DNA of 64,000 bases, taken from the NCBI GenBank assembly GCA_027605045.1, contig JAQFWX010000011.1:310001-374000 (forward strand). The letters are read 5' to 3'. The first letter of the stretch is position 1, and every line of letters starts with the position of its first letter. The notes beneath the pieces were generated by a model, which was not told where the DNA came from, ran no database searches, and worked only from the letters and a program-made list of their open reading frames with translations. The stretch is from Phallus indusiatus. Lineage: Eukaryota > Basidiomycota > Agaricomycetes > Phallales > Phallaceae. The translations under genes were made by a program, and so were the position numbers. Positions 35,644-46,833 of the stretch are shown here, in pieces.

Positions 35644-37372
35644 TTAATTCATTTCTACTCCTGGAGAGTCCTCTAACAAAAAATCTCGTATCTGCTCTTC
35701 CATTTTTGGCCGAGACAGGCAGGATTTCAGATTAGAATCTGCCCATGACGGCAAGAGGACATGGCGATTATCTGTGCCATTTACCGTTGTTTTACCGCTC
35801 CTACGATTATTTCGACTGCTTAATGTTGTGTTGCACGCGTAGCATAGATTTGGGGCTAATTGAGATGAATCCGACTTCTCATCGTTAATTGTGCTGTCCT
35901 CTTTTAATTGGCGAATCGAAACACGCTCTTTCCACGCCTGATTGCCGCCTTGCGTGGGTCTGAACTCGAAATATCAGCCCCTCCGGATTGGGTCACTAGC
36001 ACTGAAACAAAGGGAATCCTACCTTTCGCATAATACACATCGTTCACCTGTTGAGTTGGATACCAGCTTGTTACACGTGCGAATGATCGCATTGACGGTC
36101 GAAGGATAATCGCGTTCCAGCCCATATATGAAATCTACCAAATGTTGGATATACCTATCAATATGAAAAATATTCGTACCTTTCGTTAGACCTCCTATGC
36201 TCTCTTTGGCGTTCGAGTGTGGGGATAAAAGAGTCCGTCGATTGGGAATCACAGACAAGTCCCGCCAGTGTAAGTATGCAGCGCATTCTTTCATAGAGAT
36301 TTCCCGTAAGGGGAGGACAAAACGAACAGTGTGCAGGTCTTGATCCTTCCAGTCCTCCCCTTTCTCCAGACCGATTGTAAACCCAGAACCGCTGGCCACG
36401 GATGTAATAAGATTGACGCTTAAAGCAGTGAGGGTTGTGCCCACGAGAACATGAGAGCAATTATGAGACCGTGCTGTCTTTAGAAGAAGTAGCCGCACAA
36501 GGGTTTTGATTGCGCTCTCTCGAGAAGAAGGTGTTGGAAGCGATGCGATGAAGTTTTTCAGAGACGAGCTTGAGCTCGAGGGAGTGGGTGATTGAGATAT
36601 TGGGAGATCTAAATTAGAATTAGATATTCCTATATAGCTCTACACAAAAGGATGCAGCCGGACATACTTTCATTCGACAAATCGACCATGATGCCTGCAT
36701 CTTGGAAACAGTCATCTAGCCGCAAGGGAAGAAAAAGAACATCTTCATCAAAATCCGCCACGAGGGACCTGACTTCGTCGGTTGAATCTTCCGTCTATAC
36801 CAACAATTAGTTTCGACTATAGAACACCCTAACATAATCTCAACTCGCATCGTAACACGCACTACAATCGATGTAGCATATAAAGATTCTTTCCCAAGGT
36901 CGTCCTCTCCTTCGAGGATGCTTGCGACCACCTTTAGGCCCGCCAGGAACCGCAGAGGCGAGATAGCAACGTTTTACAAGATCGATCAGAACCGTAGATC
37001 CTATTCCACCAGAAAATCCTATCAAGAGATCTCCAGGTGCTTTCAGCGACCCACGAGCAAGACCTTCGTCTAAGAAGTTTATGGTAGAATCTAATATTCC
37101 TCGAAATTTGGCGATCAATGTAGGCTCAAAGCATTCCCTAAAAGGACGTCATAAACATGAGTGGATAGTTCTCAGTGATATACAGGCGTACTTGCAGTAA
37201 GCAGCGTGCCGAATTACTAGTCTTCCGCGATTTGTCTTGCACTTCACACAAATTCCTTTAGGAGCAAACCGCCTCCGCCCTGCATATTGATTTAATATCT
37301 TATATTTAGGTTTCGTCGACCAAACTTACGAGGCATGACATCTTCATTTTCCAACGGTGTTGAACAAGACAT
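35644..37372 (-). CDS. CTU2: Cytoplasmic tRNA 2-thiolation protein 2 (Ncs2/Ctu2)
   Basis: Partner of Ctu1/Ncs6 in thiolating the wobble uridine of tRNA Lys, Glu and Gln. Seven exons: complement(35644..35959, 36023..36134, 36180..36608, 36668..36787, 36845..37137, 37192..37279, 37330..37372), 466 aa. The N-terminal zinc-type motif reads CVKCKTNRGRLVIRHAAYCKECF. The ATP-pyrophosphatase-like loop reads LLIGFSGGIGSTVLIDLV. The middle has SHNCSHVLVGTTLTALSVNL and FVLPLREISMKECAAYLHW. The C-terminus carries CVLCERPTQGG..AWKE and a further CYAC pair. The exon 3/4 junction (donor GTTGAG at 36844) is the least certain boundary, because two other donors in the same phase exist nearby. Confidence 0.88.
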
Positions 37373-37470
37373 TTAATCGAAATTTAGTTACGTAATGGTA
37401 AACCCTACTGCTGAGGTAATGAAAATCATAATGGCGCAATCGCTCAAGTCACTAGGGACAAACTTGAACC
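37373..37470. promoter_or_regulatory. Very short shared promoter, CTU2 / fusion gene
   Basis: Only 98 bp separate the divergent ATGs of CTU2 and the cystathionine beta-lyase::mevalonate kinase gene. Core promoters must overlap. No clear TATA. Confidence 0.45.
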
Positions 37471-40400
37471 ATGAGCAGATTTCATGCAAATTATGACCTT
37501 CCTACGCCTGCGCCAGATTCGCCACTAGCGAGGCGAAGACCATACCACTTCTCTACCCAATGCGCCACGGTAGAGAATCCCTCTCAAAAGGACCAGTACA
37601 ATGCAAGTTCTGTTCCAATATACCAAACTGCGACTTTCAAAGGAATGAATGGCGAGTACGATTACACTAGAAGTGGGAATCCTACGAGAAGTCACCTGGG
37701 TTCGATTTACTCCTTTATTTCCTTAGAGAGTAGCTGACGCCGTCTAATGTTGTGCTACGTGTAGAACACCATTTGGCTAAAATAGCATCGGCGCGGAATG
37801 CTTTTGCTGTTTCATCCGGAATGGCATGTTTGGATATCATTATACGTTTACTAAAGCCTGGAGATGAAGTTATTGCTGGGGATGACTTGTATGGTGGCAC
37901 GAACCGTCTCCTTGCCTATGTCAAAGACCATGGAGGTATCATCGTCCACCACGTTGATACCACGGACCCCACTTCCGTCCGCCCTTTTTTGAAGAAGGGA
38001 AAAACGGCAATGGTATTGTTGGAGAGTCCAACAAATCCACTGCTGAAAGTTGTAGATTTGGCCGCTATCGCTCGTGACGTACATGAGCATACACCGGACG
38101 CAATTGTTGTCGTTGATAATACCATGATGAGCCCGTATCTCCAGAGACCACTAGAACATGGTGCAGATATAGTCTATGATAGCGCAACTAAATATCTGAG
38201 CGGGCATCATGACCTTATGGCTGGTGTTGTCACTTGTGATAGAGAAGATCTAGCTAAGGTCATTATGAGTTTTTATTCTGGCATCTTCAAGAGCTTACCA
38301 ACGGTTTTTTACATTACAGAGGATTGCGTTTACTATCAACGCAGCAGGAAATGCGTTATCGCCCTTTGATTCGTTTCTTCTTCTCCGTGGTACTAAAACC
38401 CTTGCCATTCGCATGGATAGGCAACAGGCCACGGCGATTCAAGTAGCCGAATACCTGAATAAGATCGGTTTCCTGGTTCATTATCCTGGACTTCAAAATC
38501 ATCCGAACAGAGAAGTCCACGAGCGGCTGGCGAATGGTTCCGGCGCTGTTCTGAGCTTTGAAACAGGCGACAAGGAGTTAAGTTCGCGCATTGTTGGAAG
38601 TACGAAGTTATGGGGTATAAGTGTCAGTTTTGGTGCCGTCAATTCACTTATCAGCATGCCATGCGTTATGTCGTGCGTAACTCATTACTTATCTGACACT
38701 ATATCGGTACTAATCCCCTTTTATATATCGGCACTTTGATACAGACATGCTTCTATTGACGCTAAGACACGTGCGGAGCGTGGTCTTCCCGAGGACTTAA
38801 TTAGGCTATGTGTAGGCATTGAAGATCCCACGGACCTGATTGAAGATTTGGAACAAGCCATGCTCGAGGCGGGTGCTATCAAGCAAGCTGAGAATGGTCA
38901 GCTTGAAATCAACCAGAAAGGACTCGCGCACGCGTTAAAAGAATTGCAAGATATCGCAGTCACTCGTCATAACGAGTCACGAATTAAAGGTCCATGGTTG
39001 GTATCGGCTCCCGGAAAAGTAATCTTGTTCGGTGAACACGCCGTCGTCCATGGCGTTGTGAGTTAATTGTCACTTGCTGTGTTCTTAAAGGTTGATTTTT
39101 TGTTACGATAGACTGCAGTGGCTGCATCTGTTGATTTAAGATGTTATGGACTGATATGCCCAAGAGACGACGGCAAACTATCGTTGCGCCTTCCCGAAGT
39201 TGACGACTTTTCGCATACCTGGGATATCAGCGCTCTACCTTGGGAATCTACTTCAAATGTTCAACATGACAGCGCCAATATATCCGCCTTGGATCAGACA
39301 CTATTGGATGCTATCTCATCTAAAGCCTTGCCCACATCTCTTCAAACAGGCCAATCTCGGGCGAAAAATGCTGTTATCGCGTTCCTATATCTGTATATGT
39401 CGTTAGCGGACGGTGTCAATAGGCATGTCGTTTTTAGGCTTTTCTCGTGATCTCGTAGAAAACCTTTAATTTAGGCCTAGCGGCGATTTTTCGACACGAT
39501 CCGTACAACCAATTGGTGCGGGTCTTGGTTCATCCGCGTCGTACTCAACCTGTCTTGCTTTATCCATGTTACTTCTACACCAACGGCTACCAGCGTCAAC
39601 ACTCTATCGATCTTCTGAAAATACTGAACTACCCTATCAAGGCCGACGAGCTATTCCCCAGTCTACGGCGGAACAAATCAACCGATGGGCATTCATATCT
39701 GAAAAGGTGCTGCACGGGAATCCGAGCGGAGTGGATAACTCGACCGCAGTATTTGGTGGCGCAATCGCATTCACGAGAGATGGGTTTGGGAGAAAAGCAG
39801 GAATGGTTCAGATTCAGGGGTTCGTCTTGCTTAACTGCATTTGCTCATCACCTTCATGCTCACGGGGCGTTTGCAGATTTAAATCCCTCAGATTTTTGCT
39901 AACGGATTCTAAGGTCTCTCGTAACACTAAATTATTGGTTGAAGGTGTGGCAAAATTAAAACTGCGTGTAAGTTTCCATCGACTGGAACGTTCTTTTGGC
40001 TACATTTAAGCTTTCCTTAGGAACCGGATGTTGTAAATGGAATTTTGGATCAAATTCAAAGTATTAGTGAAGAAGCTCAGAGGGCATTGTCAGACTCGGA
40101 GCTTCCCAGAGAAAAGCTTATATCGGTTTTGTCTGTGAGTTGGGTACGAATTGGGCTGTTCTGATATGTCTCATAACGCTTTAAATAGAACCTGATTGAA
40201 AAGAATCACCGTTATCTGGTGTCGTTGGGAGTATCACACCCTTCGCTGGAAAAGATACGAGAGATCACGGCCAATGCACCATATGACCTGAAGACGAAGC
40301 TGACTGGTGCTGGCGGAGGAGGGTGTGCTGTTACCCTCATACCAGACAGTATGTGTTTGGAAAGATGTTTTCCATGGATATGACAAACTAAACATCGGGC

Positions 40401-40644
40401 AGATTTCGAAAACTCTTCTCTTGAAAAATTGAAGCAGGATCTCGTTGATGCCGGCTTTAATCCATATATCACTTCTGTCGGTGGCAGTGGAGTAGGAATC
40501 TCGTCTATTTCAAGCCCGACACGCCCATTGACACCTCCTGAAACATCTCCTGAAGAGATCTCCCTCAAACAACAGTTTGAAACTATACCTCAAGGAGAGC
40601 TAGTCAAATGGACGGCTGGCCAAGGAAGCTGGGCATATGTCTAA
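37471..40644 (+). CDS. Cystathionine beta-lyase :: mevalonate kinase fusion
   Basis: One gene with two enzymes in one frame. Ten exons: 37471..37699, 37765..38258, 38320..38672, 38745..39057, 39112..39422, 39475..39819, 39877..39967, 40021..40134, 40189..40348, 40403..40644; 883 aa. Residues 1-405 are a Cys/Met-metabolism PLP enzyme (STR3/MetC type): YDYTRSGNPTRSHLE, YGGTNRLL, and Schiff-base lysine 219 in SATKYLSGHHD. Residues about 442-883 are a GHMP kinase of the mevalonate kinase type: VSAPGKVILFGEHAVVHG, PIGAGLGSSAS (579-588), HGNPSGVDNS with Asp654, and GAGGGG (790-795). The junction lies inside exon 4; a linker of about 36 residues carries no stop and no methionine. Intron 5 fits only a GC-AG donor (GCATGT). 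The first half makes homocysteine from cystathionine; the second phosphorylates mevalonate in sterol synthesis. Confidence 0.9.
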
Positions 40645-40971
40645 TTATGACCCGGCAAGGGAGATCTCAACATTTCCCGTGACAACCTAATGCACATCCT
40701 TTTATTATTGTATTGTATTACATAGACATCTTTCCGTTGCATTTCATCCATTGCTGTTCTTAATCACCGCCTGTGCCAGCGTGATGCATGTTGTCCAAGC
40801 CACTAAGCCTTTTGAGTTCCGCTCCCTGGCATAGGGTTATTCACAGGGGCTGCCACCTCAGGCGTGTCGGACTGAGCGAGTTTATTAGCCGACATTACCT
40901 ACAACCTGATGCTCCTGGCAGAAACATTCAACTGACCGTCACAATCGTTTACTTTTCTTGAGATTGGACAA
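40645..40971. other. Intergenic
   Basis: 327 bp between the fusion gene and the uridine kinase gene on the same strand. Holds a 3' UTR and a promoter; no distinct motif seen. Confidence 0.45.
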
Positions 40972-43253
40972 ATGGAATCATCAGACTCTGACGCTCCCGT
41001 GCAGGTGCTTCGTGTCAAAGCCAAAAAGAACACCGTTCTGCAAAGCCACGGTCGTCGACCCTGGTAGATATTTTCTAAAGTCACATCTTTTATGTTCCCC
41101 GACATTTCCTAGGTATGGAGAGGATGGTAAACCGTTTACCGACGCTTTTGTGATTGGCATAGCAGGTAGATCTTTTCGAATATAGATTTTTTATGTCATT
41201 AACTCTTCTGCGAAGGCGGTTCCGCAAGCGGAAAGGTCATTGCCTTTTTTTTTGTGATGCCCGAGTCATTGCTGCTAGTGCTGAAACTCAACAGACACAC
41301 GTCGCCGAGCAAATCGTTCGTTCGTTGGGTTCAATACCGACTGTCGTCATTCTGTCACAGGTGCTAGCAATGTGCTTGACAAAGTATTGTAAACACCGCC
41401 ACTGAACCACGCGTAGGATAGCTTCTATAAGGAGCACAGTCCTGAAGAACTGGAATTGGCATTTGCAAATAATTATGACTTTGACCACCCCGATGCCATT
41501 GACATGCCCATGTTTGCTGCCGTAAGAACCGTCCAATTCGAGTATTAAACAGAATTTTCTCATTTTGTTCTTATCCAGTGCTTAAGGGATTTAAAATCGT
41601 GTAAACAAACTAATATACCCGTATATTCCTTCAAGGAACACCAAAGGCTTTCTGAATCAAAATACCTGTACGGTGCCGCTATCATCGTCACCGAAGGCAT
41701 CCTCGCGTTGCATGACCCTGCCATGCGCGCCCTATACGACCTAAAGGTATTTTTACTATGTCACATGATACCTTTACAGCTTGTCAACCCCTTTATTGCT
41801 TAGGTATTTGTTCAGTGCGACTCGGATCTTATGCTGGCACGTCGTATACGGCGCGATGTCTCGGAGCGCGGTAGAAGCGTTGAAGGCGTCCTAGAACAGT
41901 ATGTATGCCGAGTTTTTCGGATACACCCATGCCCAACGATAACTGCTAGATATTTGCGATTTGTGAAACCGGCATATGACAACTTTGTCGGGCCTTCTTC
42001 TAGATATGCCGATATAGTCAGTCGTTGCCAAACATGCTTCAAAAAAGCTCATAAAGACTTTGCTTCACAGATAGTTCCGGGCGCTGATAACGGCGTCGCC
42101 ATAGATTTGATAACCACGCACATCCACAAGAAGTTGCAGGACCGAGCTCGTCAAATACGGCCTAAGATAGCCCGGGGACTCTCAGGAAATCAAACTGGAG
42201 TCCACACCCCTGGAACGACTTCAGATCTTTTGGATCTCACTGCAATTCAGAAAACGCCACAGTTAGACGTATGTTATAACCAGGATAGAAAACCATTGCT
42301 GAAGAATATCGTAGGGTATTTATACAATTCTTCGAGATAAGAATACCACCAGAGGCGATTTCATCTTCTATGCGGATCGCTTATCTACTTACTTAGCAGA
42401 AAAGGCTATGGAATTGTTGCCTTTCAAACCGAAGACGGCGGAAACACCTGTGAACGCTGTTTCGCCTGGCAAGGAGCTGGATGTCGAGGTAAGTTTTAAT
42501 ACTCGCTATAAGTTCTCTAATCAATTCTACAAAACCCGTTGCAATAGTGCATTTGCGGCGTAACAATTCTACGGTCGTAAGTGGTTCTCAATACGAATAA
42601 AATGACGTTTTTCTGATTTGTTCAGAGGCGGGCCTCTTGAACGCGGCCTTCGTCGAGTCATACGAGATGTAGCTTTGGGCTCTCTTTTGATTCAGACGGA
42701 ACCCAAGTCAGGAGAACCACTTCTCCTTCATTCTATGCTACCAAACTGTGTTAAATTTCGGCATCTTGCACAAACGACATGGGTGCTTCTCCTGGATGCC
42801 CAGGTAATGCCTACCTTTTCCCTAAGTGTAATTTACTTCACCATCTTGACTACTGCTCCAAAGATTGGCACAGCAGCGTCGGCTATGATGGCGATCCGAG
42901 TACTCCTGGACCATGGTATCAACGAGGATAGAATCATTTTTATAACGTTTATTGTTGCACTGGACGGTGGTATATCTGTGCTTCGAAAAGCTTTTCCCAA
43001 AGTCAAGATTGTCACTGGCGCGGTAGACTCGAAATTGCGTATTGGTTGGTTAGACGAGAAAGAGGAAGAAGGAAAAGGGAGGAATGTTTGGGTTATTGGT
43101 GAGTTATCCTTGTTTCAGGAACTAAAGCCGACGTTGACTATCTCTTGAAAGAACCTGGAATGGGTCAAATAGGTATGTGAGACAAATATATGCTGGACCT
43201 TTCTCCTTCACCATATAACCATAATAATAATAGGGGATCGATATTATTTATAA
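40972..43253 (+). CDS. URK1: Uridine kinase with UPRT-like C-terminal domain
   Basis: Pyrimidine salvage enzyme phosphorylating uridine and cytidine. Fifteen exons: 40972..41063, 41113..41165, 41216..41235, 41295..41360, 41417..41521, 41579..41746, 41804..41898, 41950..42016, 42071..42268, 42315..42488, 42548..42573, 42626..42803, 42864..43098, 43152..43172, 43234..43253; 505 aa. Kinase domain: P-loop GGSASGKT (split by introns), DSFYKEH, YDFDHPDAID, EGILALHDP and RRIRRDVSERGRS. The C-terminal half is the uracil phosphoribosyltransferase-like domain: RGGPLERGLRR, IGTAASAMMAIRVLLDHG, ALDGGISVLRKAFP and the closing EPGMGQIGDRYY. This is the usual two-domain eukaryotic form. Exons of 20, 21, 20 and 26 nt make it hard for gene finders. 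Downstream it is convergent with the cyclin gene. Confidence 0.93.
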
Positions 43254-43736
43254 TTTTTTGCATACATCAGCAGCATGGACTTGTCATGTCGTATACTAAT
43301 ATACTATAGCGTTTATTGCCTTGTGGTGATTACTACCACGACGTTGTCCATGCGTTTCTGGAATCAGTGTCGACGACGAATGAGCATATAGGGTTTCATG
43401 GAAATGTTCTACATTTTGAACAAATGCAAATAGTCGGATTACATTACTTGTACAATCTACCACCTACGTGTGCATATCGACAAAATAGAGTTCCAGATGC
43501 GGCTGCTGTGGAGAGGCAATGACAGTATTAACGAAATACTCGAACACAAAGAGATTGAACACAACGCAAATATGTGGAATGAAAAAAAAATGTGGGCGAA
43601 GAGGAATTGTGCAATGAAACCAAGTGATAATTAGAACGCAAAATGGTAGAGGGAAAACAAAACGAATTGGCAGCAAAGCGATAAGAAAGCGATTGAGGCA
43701 GGGTCTTTTAGATATAAGCCCAGGCTGGTACTAAGC
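43254..43736. other. Convergent intergenic region
   Basis: 483 bp between URK1 and the cyclin gene. An open frame at 43316-43522 starts with TTG and has no support. Nothing else seen. Confidence 0.45.
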
Positions 43737-45567
43737 TCACTGCTCTTCATCCGCTTGCAGCGCCCATTGACGCGCATAGCTGCTTGCCTGCACAAGATTT
43801 GTCGGTAAGTCAAATTTGAAGCCGGGAGGTAAATACGCACCTTCAAAAACTTCTTATTAAGATACTTTTTGTATAAGTAAAGCGTCGGAAAACTGTCTTC
43901 TCGGAGCTTGTCGACAAGGAGATCCAGTCCAGGCTTGAGTTGTTTTTCGGTATAGTCGGAGTAATAGACAAAAGCTTCGGTCTGAATAAAGTGAGATACA
44001 ACTCGCTATATGTTCTGGTGACAACTTACCCATTCTCCTCCAAGCATGATCCGAGCTCCATACATACCGATGGCAGCAATCATACTTGGTTTTACCTTGA
44101 GAAACCGGTGATCAAGGAGTGTTACTTCCATCAGAAACTTGCTCAAAGTCCTGGTTTGTAGATCATAACTATCTGCTTTCGAGATCCTCCTCACCCATGA
44201 ATAAGGCGAACAATAGGAGGAGATACGGAAGTCGAGGGTCTGGAGAATAATACGTTCGCCTTTGAGAATCTCGTCTTTCCGACAGCTGTTCTCAGTTACG
44301 AAAACAAATTCTTCCACGCTATGACGTGAGAAATTAGACCAAATAAATACGTATATAAGAAGTTCCAAACCTGGGTGCCAAAATCTCCTCATACTTCGCC
44401 GCTATGAACATAGCCGTAACGCCAACAAGCTGAAGCTTTACCAAGCTTACAACTCGTTTCGTCAGGAAACGGTCAACAATGTTGATAGCAATCCAAAGGG
44501 TTTCTGGAAGAAGACCGTAACGCAGATGAAGCTGAAGGAGCCAGTCTACAAGGGTTTGACGCATGTCCCATGTTACTTCGGTTTGGCCGTCCATATACCG
44601 TTCACCAGGCATACACTCAGTCTCCAATTTACTCATATATTCAAAAATCTCTTGGGAATATTCCGCAACCAAGGTCGTATCAAAGTCCGGGATATTGTTT
44701 TCATCGACATAAGTATCTTTGATGTGTTGAAGTTCGACGCGTGTCCTTGGAGATGGGGGTGCAGGCCATGGTTGATCATGAATAGACTCAGGTTCTGGGG
44801 ATCGCACGGGAGAAGATATTAGTCGGACGGGAGAGGTAACAGGTGATGGTGAGCGAGCAGGGGTACGAGGACGACGATCGGGGAGTAATTCAGAACTCCG
44901 GTGATCGACACGAATCATATCCTCGACTTTATCGACACCTTCATCATCGGAAAGAACCTGGATGGAAACCTGGTCCTCGGCAACTCGCTCGAGAGCTTCA
45001 ATTTCCATTCCCTCATTTATCTTGCTGACATTTTCTTCTGGTAACGCAAGTATAGATCCAGGAAGGAGGGAAGGCTTGTTATTGGCAGTGTTGGTGCGAG
45101 GAATGCGAGTGGCTGGCTTGTTTGCAAGCGTAGAAGTGAGGGCGGGTTGTGCAGGCACTCTTTGAGGTGCCGTAGCAGCAGCGAGAGAGGAAGACCTGCT
45201 ACGTTTGATAACACCATTTTGGATGACATTAATGGGAATGTTTGCATCCTGTAAGTGATGTCAAATTTGGTGACACGTTAAAAACTCATCGTACTAACCT
45301 TCCGGTGGTTAATTGTAACTTCGCCCAGAGCAGATCGTTGTGTACCTGCAGCAGTAGGTGCTCCTTTGGTTGAGATAGGGATTCTTTGCGCTCCACCAGG
45401 GCCGGGGAAAATAGACAGTTTAGATTTGGTGAGAACAGGCCCTTGGGCGTTGGCGTTCTCATCCGCGACCTTGACTCGCTGTGCGCGACGCCCTGCAAAC
45501 TAAAACAATGATTGAAGAAATAGTTCAGAGTGATGCGTTGCAAAATACGTACTCGACTTGTTGCCAT
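43737..45567 (-). CDS. B-type mitotic cyclin
   Basis: Activator of the Cdk1 kinase in G2/M. Six exons: complement(43737..43787, 43841..43981, 44030..44318, 44371..45248, 45299..45499, 45553..45567), 524 aa. The first exon codes only MATSR. A destruction box, RSALGEVTIN (RxxLxxxxN), lies near residues 57-66, as needed for APC/C-mediated breakdown. A disordered Ser/Pro region with several SP sites follows. The cyclin box reads MRQTLVDWLLQLHLRYGLLPETLW..AINIVDRFL, then LVGVTAMFIAAKYEEILAPSVEEFVFVT. The second fold contains KADSYDLQTRTLSKFLMEVTLL. Order and length match fungal Clb/Cdc13 cyclins. Confidence 0.93.
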
Positions 45568-45928
45568 CGAAGGAATGAATAAGCCCTAAGAAAGAGATGG
45601 AGAAAAGAAAAGAAGGAACAGCGGAACAGATGCGTCGACGGGAACAAAAAACGTCGGAACTTTTTTGACGCGTCCTGTCACGTGATGTACAACAAATACT
45701 TTTCCTTAATAATGACCGGATTGCATAAGCGCTGGACGTCATCGGGCTTGGACTGTTCCGGGAAAAGGACCTCACAAAGTTTCGAACAACACAAGAGCAG
45801 GACTTTCTAATCAAGAACAATGCAATGCAGTCTATTACAGGTAAAAACATGCAATCGTAAAATAATGACAAAAAGGATGCCTTAGATGTCCAAAGCTATT
45901 GAACAGTCCGTAAAAAATGAAGGGCTTT
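45568..45928. other. Intergenic between cyclin and surface-protein genes
   Basis: 361 bp on which the cyclin promoter and the 3' UTR of the next minus-strand gene must lie. Apart from the two hexamers noted separately, nothing was recognised. Confidence 0.4.
45668..45684. promoter_or_regulatory. MCB-like and E-box motifs upstream of the cyclin
   Basis: ACGCGT at 45668-45673 and CACGTG at 45679-45684 lie about 100-115 nt upstream of the cyclin ATG. ACGCGT is the core of MluI cell-cycle boxes bound by MBF in fungi. The link to this cyclin is inference from position. Confidence 0.35.
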
Positions 45929-46724
45929 TTACATAGTCAAAAGAGCACCAGCGGTAACTCCACACAGTATAGTGAAGATAGTAACGGTGTTAGAGGTGCT
46001 AAATCCTAGCCTTTGAGGAGATTGGGCACTGGAGACCGCAGCCGTACTAAGGAACTGACTGAGACCGAGTATAGTACCAGACGAGGGTGGTGGCGGTGGC
46101 GCCAGTGTATTGAAGGTCGGTGTGAATGTTCCTGTAAGTATTTCTGTTGCCCCATCTACAACAGTTGTGAAAGTAAAGAGAGTAGTTCCCTCCCCAACTG
46201 GTATAGTAGTTTGAGGCGGTGCTCCAACAGGGCCAACCGGGGGAGCTACTGGGGCCGGTGGAGGGGTAGTCGAACTGTGAGAATAAATGTTAGCACAAGC
46301 AGAAAGGCACCCATCTCGAGGAGAAACTGTACGTAGTAGTTGAGGTACTGGTAGGCGTTGATATTGAGGTTGTTGAGGTTGCTGTAGTTGCTGTGGTTGC
46401 AAGAGGTGATGTGGTGGGTACTCCGGGTAGTACAGGTGCACCCGGGGGAATAGATTCACTGTCATAAGAATAAATACATATAATAGCATCATATACGATG
46501 ACCTACATTATGCTAACAGTGGGAATCCCTTGGATATTGAGGGTGGAAACCTCGATTATTGATCCTCCGGGCCTAACAGTAAAGAAACATCTAATCAGTG
46601 TCGAGACAAACTAATTAGAAGCTGGAAACGAACACATTTGGATCAGCCACGGTAACTGTCTGTGAGTACACTTCTTTTAGTGAGAAAAGGAATAATAACA
46701 GCGAAACAATTGCATTTTCGTCAT
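45929..46724 (-). CDS. Secreted Ser/Thr/Pro-rich protein, probably GPI-anchored (frame broken near start)
   Basis: Four exons: complement(45929..46274, 46333..46458, 46507..46572, 46634..46724), about 209 aa if one missing base is allowed. An N-terminal signal-like stretch (NAIVSLLLFLFSLKEVYSQ) is in frame with the rest but has no ATG of its own; the ATG at 46724 is one base out of frame. One extra A in the A-run at 46715-46718 would join them and closes the whole model. The mature part opens with TVTVADPNVPGGSIIEVSTL, continues in Thr/Ser/Pro-rich sequence with PPPPP runs, and ends in a hydrophobic tail, SNTVTIFTILCGVTAGALLTM, of the GPI-signal type. Probable cell-wall protein; family not recognised. 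Confidence 0.6.
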
Positions 46725-46833
46725 GATTGAACTGGGGAAAAAAGAGTGTTGATATCGTTCAGGGAGAGGCGTCTTGACACGCGGAATACTTATGTAAGGC
46801 AAATGTCACACTCCACCTCCCAGCGCAGCAGCG
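46725..46833. promoter_or_regulatory. Short divergent promoter, surface protein / RAD51 paralogue
   Basis: 109 bp separate the two divergent ATGs. Both promoters must overlap here. No TATA box was seen. Confidence 0.4.

Noticed and set aside
37471..40644. Two separate genes instead of a fusion
   Set aside because: No stop after the lyase half and no ATG before the kinase half within exon 4. Both halves share the same reading frame and exon.
43316..43522. Open frame downstream of URK1
   Set aside because: TTG start, no motif, overlaps the expected 3' UTR.
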